From an uncultured Acetobacteraceae bacterium (GTDB taxonomy: Bacteria > Pseudomonadota > Alphaproteobacteria > Acetobacterales > Acetobacteraceae), in contig CAIMEK010000464.1 in the NCBI GenBank assembly GCA_903839965.1, positions 1 through 14,984 of the forward strand: a stretch of DNA of 14,984 nucleotides, read 5' to 3'. Below are positions 1 through 5,885 of this stretch, piece by piece. A program made the translations under genes and the position numbers. Numbering within the stretch: the first letter of the stretch is position 1; every line of letters begins with the position of its first letter. A model generated the notes under the pieces. The model was not told the DNA's origin. It made no database searches and saw only the letters and a program-made list of their open reading frames with translations.

Positions 1-198
1 GTCATTCCCGGCCAGGTCATCACCGAGCGGCAATTGCTGCGGCATTCGCCCGAGTACCTGGCGGCCCGCCTGAAGGAGCAGTGCCTCAACCAGCAACTGC
101 GCGCGCCCGACCTCGCCCGCCTGGTGCTCTGGCTGGCCGCCGATGATTCGCGGATGTGCACGGCGCAGAACTGGATTGTGGACGGCGGCTCGTTCTAG
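1..198 (+). CDS. SDR family oxidoreductase, C-terminal fragment (5' end outside window)
   Basis: Frame 1 is open from the first base to a TAG stop at 196-198 and encodes the last 65 residues of a protein. The fragment contains a short substrate-loop-like start (VIPGQVITERQL), an amphipathic helix, and the closing segment ADDSRMCTAQNWIVDGGSF. That segment is the classic C-terminus of classical short-chain dehydrogenases: a helix ending in LAADDSR, then a strand that places the residue pattern DGG at the subunit interface. The family uses NAD(P)H to oxidise or reduce alcohols, ketones and sugars. The Rossmann fold and the Tyr-x-x-x-Lys active site lie upstream and cannot be checked, so the substrate is unknown. 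It points the same way as the peptidase and aldo/keto reductase that follow and may belong to the same pathway, though a hairpin separates it from them. Confidence 0.85.
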   Translation, partial: VIPGQVITERQLLRHSPEYLAARLKEQCLNQQLRAPDLARLVLWLAADDSRMCTAQNWIVDGGSF

Positions 199-234
199 CA
201 CGGCATCGCCGGCCAGCTTCGCGCTGCCGCCGGA

Positions 235-276
235 GCCGGCGTTTCGCCAACAGGCTCGCGGGCGGCGAAAACCGGC
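235..276 (+). terminator. Imperfect hairpin between the SDR tail and the P1 peptidase
   Basis: GCCGG (235-239) pairs with CCGGC (272-276), and TTTCGCC (242-248) pairs with GGCGAAA (264-270). This gives 12 base pairs with a small internal loop and a 15-base apical loop. It lies 37 bases after the SDR stop codon, where a terminator would sit, but no T-run follows, so intrinsic termination is doubtful. It could be an mRNA processing or stability structure. The call is based on visual pairing only. Confidence 0.3.
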
Positions 277-309
277 AGCATAGTGGCGCGTCATCCCGGG
301 AGCCGCCCC

Positions 310-1368
310 ATGCCGCAACTGCGCGAACTTGGCCTGTCCTGCGGCGTATTGCCGCCCGGGCCGCTCAACGCCATCACCGACGTGGCCGGGGTGCGCGTGG
401 GGTTCGCCACCCTCATCCGCGACGAACCGTCGGTGGTGCGCACCGGCGTCACCGCCATCTGGCCCGGCGGCAACGACATCTGGACCGACCACGTGTTCGC
501 CGGCGCGCATGCCTTCAACGGCAATGGCGAGATGACCGGGCTCGCCTGGATCGCCGAGCAGGGGCTGATCTCCGCGCCGCTCTGCATCACCAACACCTAC
601 TCGGTCGGGCTGGTGCGCGACGCCATCTGCGCGCTGGCGCTGCGCGACGGCGCGCCGCAGCCCTGGCACCTGCCGGTGGCGGCGGAAACCTACGACGGCT
701 GGCTGTCCGACAGCGCCAGTTTCCCGGTGACGGTGGACCTCGCGCTCGCCGCGCTCGACGCCGCGCGGGGCGGCCCGGTGGCGCAGGGCAATGTGGGCGG
801 CGGCACCGGCATGATCTGCCACGAGTTCAAAGGCGGCACCGGCACCGCCTCGCGGGTGGTGCGGGTGGACGAGACCGCCTACACGGTCGGCGCGCTGGTG
901 CAGGCCAACTACGGCGCCCGCGAGCTGCTGCGCGTGGACGGCGTGGCGGTCGGGCGCGCGATCACGCTCGACGAGGTGCCCTCGCCGCGGCCGCGGCCGC
1001 CGGCCGAGGGCTCGAACATCGTGGTGCTCGCCACCGACGCGCCGCTGCTGCCGATTCAGTGCCAGCGCCTGGCGCGCCGGGCGACGACGGGGCTCGCCTG
1101 GGTCGGCGGCATCGGCGCCAATTCGAGCGGCGACATCTTCCTCGCCTTCGCCACCGGCAACCGGGTGCGCAGCGCCGAGGCGGTCAGCACGGTGCGAATG
1201 CTCGCGCCCAATGGCATGACCCCGCTGTTCCAGGCCGCCGCCGAGGCGACCGAGGAGGCGATCCTGAACGCGCTGTGCATGGCCGAGACGATGGTGGGCC
1301 AGCACGGCCGCGTGGCCACCGCCATTCCGCACGACCGTTTGGTCGAGCTGGTGCGGGGGCGGCCATGA
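310..1368 (+). CDS. P1 family peptidase (DmpA/peptidase S58), N-terminal nucleophile hydrolase
   Basis: The 352-residue product matches the DmpA-type aminopeptidases, which cut themselves in two and then use the newly exposed N-terminal Ser to hydrolyse peptides with small, D- or beta-amino acids, or related amides and esters. Visible family blocks are an N-terminal NAITDVAGVRVG, a central GNVGGGTG followed by FKGGTGTASR, a VQANYGAREL block, and the self-processing site NSSGDIFLAF. Ser273 is the expected nucleophile, and the preceding residue is Ser272, where DmpA has Gly. The ATG at 310 is chosen because GGGAG (298-302) lies 7 bases upstream; the GTG at 283 has no such site. No signal peptide is evident, so it is probably cytoplasmic. 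Its last codon overlaps the aldo/keto reductase start (ATGA, 1365-1368), implying translational coupling. The family is confident; the substrate is not known. Confidence 0.9.
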   Translation: MPQLRELGLSCGVLPPGPLNAITDVAGVRVGFATLIRDEPSVVRTGVTAIWPGGNDIWTDHVFAGAHAFNGNGEMTGLAWIAEQGLISAPLCITNTYSVGLVRDAICALALRDGAPQPWHLPVAAETYDGWLSDSASFPVTVDLALAALDAARGGPVAQGNVGGGTGMICHEFKGGTGTASRVVRVDETAYTVGALVQANYGARELLRVDGVAVGRAITLDEVPSPRPRPPAEGSNIVVLATDAPLLPIQCQRLARRATTGLAWVGGIGANSSGDIFLAFATGNRVRSAEAVSTVRMLAPNGMTPLFQAAAEATEEAILNALCMAETMVGQHGRVATAIPHDRLVELVRGRP

Positions 1369-2354
1369 GCTGGCGGCCGGCGAGCCGGATCGGCCTGGGC
1401 GGCGGGCCGCTCGGCAACCTTTATGCGCCGCTCTGCGATGCGATGGCCGAGGGCGCGCTGCAGGCCGCCTGGGACGGCGGCATCCGGCATTTCGACACCG
1501 CGCCTTATTACGGCTCCGGACTTGCAGAACAGCGGCTCGGCCGGTTTCTCGCCGGGCGTCCGCGCGACGGCTATACGCTCTCCACCAAGGTCGGCCGCGT
1601 GCTGGAGCCGGAGACCGACGGGCAAGGCGTCGATGCCACGTTTCCCGGCCGCCTGCCCTTCCTCCCACGCTTCGACTACAGCCATGACGGCGTAATGCGC
1701 TGCTTCGAGGACAGCCTGCGGCGGCTAGGGGTCGATCGCGTGGACCTGCTGCTGCTGCACGACATCGACAGCGGCACGCATGGCGCGATGCAGCGCGAAC
1801 ACATGGACCTGGCGATGCAGAGCGGGCTGCGCGCGATGCTGGCGCTGCGCGCGTCCGGCGCGGTGCGGGCCATCGGGTTGGGCGTGAACGCATGCGCCGT
1901 GTGCCTGCAGGCCTTGCCGCATGCCGACTGGGACTGCTTTCTGCTCGCCGGGCGTTACACGCTTCTGGAGCAGCCGGCGCTCGACGAACTGCTGCCGGCC
2001 TGCGCGCGACGCGGCGTCGGCGTGCTGGCCGCCGGGGTGTTCAACTCCGGCATCCTGGCCGCCGGCGCCGCGGCGGGCGGACGCTACGACTACCAGGCGG
2101 CGCCGCCCGACATCGTCGCCCGCGTGGGCAGGATCGAGGCGGTCTGCGCCCGCCATGGCGTAGAGCTGCCCGCCGCGGCGCTGCGCTTCCCGCTTGGCCA
2201 CCCGGCGGTGCAGGCTATCGTCGTGGGCGCACGCAGCGCGGCGGAGGTCGCGGCCGATCTCGCCATGAGCGAGGCGCGCATTTCCGCGGCGTTCTGGGCC
2301 GAGCTGAAACGCGAAGGGTTGCTGGACACCCGGGCGCCGGTGCCGAGCGGTTGA
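1365..2354 (+). CDS. Aldo/keto reductase
   Basis: The 329-residue product is a (beta/alpha)8-barrel NAD(P)-dependent oxidoreductase. The catalytic tetrad is complete: Asp44 and Tyr49 in FDTAPYYGSG, Lys75 in STKVGR, and His132 in LLLLHDID. A late block, AIVVGARSAAEVAADL, is the usual cofactor-phosphate/adenosine-binding end of the barrel. The overall style, with a long insert after STKVGRVL, resembles the D-threo-aldose/L-fucose dehydrogenase and pyridoxal 4-dehydrogenase branch rather than the plant or mammalian aldose reductases. This sub-assignment is by eye. It starts inside the stop codon of the P1 peptidase gene (ATGA), so the two are co-translated and probably act on one compound together with the upstream SDR. 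No signal peptide is seen. The 61-base gap before the next gene holds no obvious promoter or terminator. Confidence 0.9.
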   Translation: MSWRPASRIGLGGGPLGNLYAPLCDAMAEGALQAAWDGGIRHFDTAPYYGSGLAEQRLGRFLAGRPRDGYTLSTKVGRVLEPETDGQGVDATFPGRLPFLPRFDYSHDGVMRCFEDSLRRLGVDRVDLLLLHDIDSGTHGAMQREHMDLAMQSGLRAMLALRASGAVRAIGLGVNACAVCLQALPHADWDCFLLAGRYTLLEQPALDELLPACARRGVGVLAAGVFNSGILAAGAAAGGRYDYQAAPPDIVARVGRIEAVCARHGVELPAAALRFPLGHPAVQAIVVGARSAAEVAADLAMSEARISAAFWAELKREGLLDTRAPVPSG

Positions 2355-2415
2355 CGGCCAGCCGCGCCCGGCAGCGAACACCCCCGGGACGTCGCCCTCT
2401 CCGGTTGCCGAGCCG

Positions 2416-4284
2416 ATGCCGGGGTGCGACCATGCGGCGGCACGCATCTCCGGGACCCAGGCTTTGACGAGCATTCCGGCTTCCACCCTATGTCCCTGCG
2501 GCAGCGGGCTGCGCGCCATCCGTTGCTGCAGCCTCGACTTCGGCGCCCGGCCGCCGGTCGAGGCGGCGCGCCACCTCGTCCCGCTGGTGGAACGCGCCAT
2601 CGCCGCGCATCGGCAGGGCGCCACGCAAACCGCCGAGCGGCTTTGTCTCGATGTGCTGGAGCTTGCCCCCGACCGGCCCGGCGCCTTGTGGGTGCTGTAT
2701 GAAATCCGCAAGGAACAGGGCCGGCAGCAGGCCGCCGAGGCGCTGCTCCGGCGCGTCGTCGCGCTCGATCCCAACGATCTGGCGGCCACCAACGAGTTGG
2801 CGCTGGGCCTGCTGAGCAGGTCCCAGCTCGCCGAGGCGGAAATCCACGCGCGCAACGCGGTGCGCATCGCCCCGGAGAACCCGCAGGCGCACAACCTGAT
2901 GGGCATGATCCTCACCGAGGCAAACCGGCCGCAAACCGGCGAATACCACTACCGCCGCGTGCTCGAACTCAGCGGCCGGCGCGATCCGGTGCTGCTCGCC
3001 AACCTTGCGTGGAACCTGAAGAACCAGGGCCGCATGGAGGAGGCGCGCGCGCTCTACGAGGAATCGATAAAAGCGGCCCCGGACATCCGCCAGACCCTGC
3101 TCGGATATGCCCGCCTGGAGGAAGCCGACCGCAATTTCGCCGCGGCGGAGACGATCCTCGATCGAATGGCGGAGGCGTTTCCCAACGATGCCGGCATGCG
3201 CCTGACCCGTGCGGCCTTGCTGGGCCGGATGCGCAAATACGACGAGGCGCTGGCGGCGATCGATGCGGCCGCCGGCGGCAATGCCGGGCTGGGGCCGACC
3301 GAGTTGTTGGAAAAGGGCCGGCTGCTGGACCAGCTCGGCCGCTACGACGATGCCTGGGCCGCATGCACCGAAGCCAAGGGCCTGGGTCGCGAGGCGTCCG
3401 GACAGAGCTATCTGGATGCGGCCGCATTCCAGCAGATCGAGAGCCTGCGCCGCTTCTTCGTCGCCAGCCGGCTGAAGCTCCTGCCGCGCGCCGCGGTGCG
3501 GACGGACGTGCCGCAGCCGATCTTCATCCTGGGCTTTCCGCGCTCCGGCACGACGCTGGTGGAACAGACCCGGTCCGCGCATCCGAAGATTGCGGCGGGC
3601 GACGAACTGCCGCTGATCGACGAAATTACCGCGATCATGCCCCGCATGCTGGCCAGTCCGCTCGGCTATCCCGAGGCGCTGGCCGAACTCTGGATGGGCG
3701 ACCAGCGCGAGGGGCTGGACAACCTGCGCGACTACTACCTGCAGAAGGTTCGCCAGATGGGCGTGCTGCGCGAAGGCGCGACCCGCTTCACCGACAAGAT
3801 GCCGCTGAACGAGACGCATCTCGGGCTGATCGCATTGCTGTTCCCACAGGCGCCGCTGGTGCACGTGCTGCGCCATCCGCTCGACATCATGGTCTCGGCC
3901 TTCTCCAACGCCTTCACCCACGGCTTCTGCTGCGCGTCCGACCTGGCCAGCGCAGCGGTGCACTACGTGCGGGTGATGGACCTGGTGCAAAGCTACCGCG
4001 CCGAGATGGCGCTGCGCTACCTGCCGGTGCGCTACGAGGAAATCGTGGGCGACCAGGACGCCACCGTGCGCAACCTGTTGCGCTTCATCGGCGAGAAATT
4101 CAGCAGCTCCTGCCTCACCTTCCACGAAAACCGCCGCTATGCGCGCACCGCCAGCTACGCGCAGGTGACGGAGCCGCTGTACGACCGTTCCGTCGGCCGC
4201 TGGAAGCACTACCGGACGCATCTGGAGCCGGTGATCCCGATCCTCGCGCCGGTGATCGAGCGCCTGGGATACACGCTCGACTGA
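2416..4284 (+). CDS. TPR-sulfotransferase with an N-terminal SEC-C-like Cys motif
   Basis: The 622-residue product has three parts. First, residues 26-38 read CPCGSGLRAIRCC, matching the zinc-binding SEC-C pattern C-x-C-x8-C-C/H. Second, residues of about 50-350 are a run of tetratricopeptide repeats (for example ALWVLYEIRKEQGRQQAAEA and LGYARLEEADRNFAAAETI). Third, a sulfotransferase domain (Sulfotransfer_3 type) carries the 5'-phosphosulfate loop FILGFPRSGTT (370-380) and a 3'-phosphate site with Arg486 and Ser494 in HVLRHPLDIMVSAFSN. The family moves sulfate from PAPS to a hydroxyl or amine on glycan, lipid or protein acceptors, and the TPRs presumably hold the acceptor. The start is uncertain: neither ATG 2416 nor TTG 2464 has a strong ribosome site, but both keep the Cys motif. 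The stop overlaps the next gene (TGATG, 4282-4286), which is also a TPR enzyme. Confidence 0.88.
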   Translation: MPGCDHAAARISGTQALTSIPASTLCPCGSGLRAIRCCSLDFGARPPVEAARHLVPLVERAIAAHRQGATQTAERLCLDVLELAPDRPGALWVLYEIRKEQGRQQAAEALLRRVVALDPNDLAATNELALGLLSRSQLAEAEIHARNAVRIAPENPQAHNLMGMILTEANRPQTGEYHYRRVLELSGRRDPVLLANLAWNLKNQGRMEEARALYEESIKAAPDIRQTLLGYARLEEADRNFAAAETILDRMAEAFPNDAGMRLTRAALLGRMRKYDEALAAIDAAAGGNAGLGPTELLEKGRLLDQLGRYDDAWAACTEAKGLGREASGQSYLDAAAFQQIESLRRFFVASRLKLLPRAAVRTDVPQPIFILGFPRSGTTLVEQTRSAHPKIAAGDELPLIDEITAIMPRMLASPLGYPEALAELWMGDQREGLDNLRDYYLQKVRQMGVLREGATRFTDKMPLNETHLGLIALLFPQAPLVHVLRHPLDIMVSAFSNAFTHGFCCASDLASAAVHYVRVMDLVQSYRAEMALRYLPVRYEEIVGDQDATVRNLLRFIGEKFSSSCLTFHENRRYARTASYAQVTEPLYDRSVGRWKHYRTHLEPVIPILAPVIERLGYTLD

Positions 4285-5714
4285 TGGAAACGCCGGCGAC
4301 AGACGCCAGGGCACTCGTACCGGACAGCGTGCCGGTGCCGCTGGCCGACACGATGCGCATTGCCGGCGAATACGAGCAGGCCGGTCGGCTGGTCGAGGCG
4401 AAGCGGCTGCTCGACTGCATCCTGACGGTCGCGCCAACCCACGGGGATGCCCTGCACATCGCCGGCATCGTGGCGTTCCGTCTGGGCGATCCGGCGGCCG
4501 CGCTCGATCTGATGGAACGCTCGCTGCGCCATGGCATCGATACGCCGTTCTACCTACGCAACATATGCGAGGTGTATCGCGCGCTGGGGCGGCTGGACGA
4601 GGCGCTCACGGCCGCCCGGCGCGCCACCGCGCTGGCTCCCTTCGATCCGCTGTGCCTGCACAACCTGGCGGTCATCCACCAGCACCGGGGGGAACTGGAT
4701 GCGGTGTTGGACTGCGCCCAGCGCGCGCTGGCGATCGACCCGGGCCACGCCGGGGCGCATTTCATCCGCGCCGAAGCCTTGCTGCTTCGCGGCGACATGG
4801 CGCAAGGCTGGGAAGAATACGAATGGCGCTTCCGCATCGCCAATGCGGCGCCGATGATGCCGCGCGCCGACCGGCCGCAATGGGACGGCTCCGCGCTGCC
4901 CGGGCAACGGCTGCTGCTGGTCGCCGACCAGGGGTCCGGCGACATCATCCAGTTCGCCCGCTACCTCCCCTGGCTTGAGCAGCGTTGCAGCGAGATCGCC
5001 ATCGCCTGCCCCGCCGAGGTGGCGCCGCTGCTGCGCCAGATCGCCCCGCGCGCGATGCTGTTCCAACGCTGGGAGGATTGCCCGGACCATGCGGTGCACG
5101 AGGCGCTCTCAGGCCTGCCGCGCCAGGCCGGCACGCGGCTCGACAGCATTCCCGCGCCGATCCCGTATCTCCGCGCCGATCCCGCGCGCGTGGCCGCATG
5201 GCAGCAGCGCCTGAACGGGCTGGTGCCCGCCGGCCTGCGGCGCATCGGCGTGATCTGGGCGGGCAGCCCGACGCATGCCAACGACCGCAACCGCACCGCG
5301 CTGCTGCGCGACTTCGCGCCGCTCGGCGACGTGCCCGGGGTGGCTTTGCTCGCCCTGCAAAAGGGACCGGAGACGGAACAGAGCGGCGGCTGGTACGGTC
5401 GTGCGCCGCTGATCAATCTCGGCGCCGAAATCCAGGATTACGGCGACACCATGGCGATCCTGCAGAATATCGAGCGCCTGGTTACTGTCGACACGTCGGC
5501 TGCCCACCTGGCCGGCGCGATGGGGCGCCCGGTGTGGATCATGCTGCCGCGCGCACCGGACTGGCGTTGGCTGCTCGAACGCGAGGACTCGCCCTGGTAT
5601 CCGACCGTGCGGCTGTTCCGCCAGACCGCGGTGCGCCGGTGGGACGATGTCGCGCAGCGGATCGTGCGGGAATTGCGCTCTGCAACGGCGGAGACGGAAC
5701 CCGCGGGCGAGTGA
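4284..5714 (+). CDS. TPR protein with GT9-like glycosyltransferase domain
   Basis: The 476-residue product begins with about five tetratricopeptide-type repeats (residues 20-175; for example LHNLAVIHQHRGELDAVLDC). A linker WEEYEWRF (176-183) leads into a Rossmann-like domain similar to glycosyltransferase family 9 (ADP-heptose transferase type). Diagnostic points are LLLVADQGSGDIIQFARYLP around 211-230, IGVIWAGSPTHANDRNR in the middle, and VDTSAAHLAGAMGRPVW around 402-418, the nucleotide-sugar pocket with His408. The closing DWRWLLEREDSPWYPTVRLF is typical of this TPR-GT architecture in alphaproteobacteria. The donor and acceptor sugars are unknown. It starts one base before the sulfotransferase stop ends (TGATG), so the two are translationally coupled, suggesting successive glycosylation and sulfation of a shared target. 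No signal peptide or membrane span is evident, so it is probably cytoplasmic. Confidence 0.85.
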   Translation: METPATDARALVPDSVPVPLADTMRIAGEYEQAGRLVEAKRLLDCILTVAPTHGDALHIAGIVAFRLGDPAAALDLMERSLRHGIDTPFYLRNICEVYRALGRLDEALTAARRATALAPFDPLCLHNLAVIHQHRGELDAVLDCAQRALAIDPGHAGAHFIRAEALLLRGDMAQGWEEYEWRFRIANAAPMMPRADRPQWDGSALPGQRLLLVADQGSGDIIQFARYLPWLEQRCSEIAIACPAEVAPLLRQIAPRAMLFQRWEDCPDHAVHEALSGLPRQAGTRLDSIPAPIPYLRADPARVAAWQQRLNGLVPAGLRRIGVIWAGSPTHANDRNRTALLRDFAPLGDVPGVALLALQKGPETEQSGGWYGRAPLINLGAEIQDYGDTMAILQNIERLVTVDTSAAHLAGAMGRPVWIMLPRAPDWRWLLEREDSPWYPTVRLFRQTAVRRWDDVAQRIVRELRSATAETEPAGE

Positions 5715-5885
5715 GGCACTGCAGCAACGACAGACCGGGCGGCTGGAGAAGGACATAGCTTTTCGAGGCAGGTTTGGATATGAGCGAAGCTGAATTGCTG
5801 TCAGATGTTACATGGCAGCGCGTACTGTTGCTGAATAGCATCGATACCCCGGCCCCAGGATCGTTGCGAGTCGACGGAGGAAGTG
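5715..5885. other. Intergenic spacer before the Hint gene
   Basis: This 171-base gap is less GC-rich than its surroundings. I see no convincing -35/-10 pair and no strong hairpin. It contains the start of a 55-codon ORF (ATG 5780 to TAA 5945-5947) that runs 62 bases into the Hint gene in another frame and has only a weak upstream AGG. The strong GGAGG (5876-5880) at the right end belongs to the Hint gene. The gap length would allow the Hint gene its own promoter. Confidence 0.4.

Noticed and set aside
283..309. Upstream GTG start for the P1 peptidase
   Set aside because: It adds nine residues with no ribosome site, while ATG 310 has GGGAG at 7 bases.
156..2354. Apparent 732-residue ORF joining an Arg/Ala-rich stretch to the aldo/keto reductase
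   Set aside because: The first part is the peptidase gene read in the wrong frame: low-complexity Arg/Ala with no domain. The real reductase starts at 1365 in the ATGA overlap.
2488..4437. Long minus-strand ORF (649 codons) opposite the sulfotransferase
   Set aside because: It is typical antisense shadowing in GC-rich DNA, rich in Arg, Gln, His and Ala without recognisable domains, opposite a gene with clear motifs.
3009..5714. Apparent 901-residue ORF over the sulfotransferase and glycosyltransferase genes
   Set aside because: Its first half is the sulfotransferase gene out of frame. The TPR-glycosyltransferase has a proper start at 4284 in a TGATG overlap.
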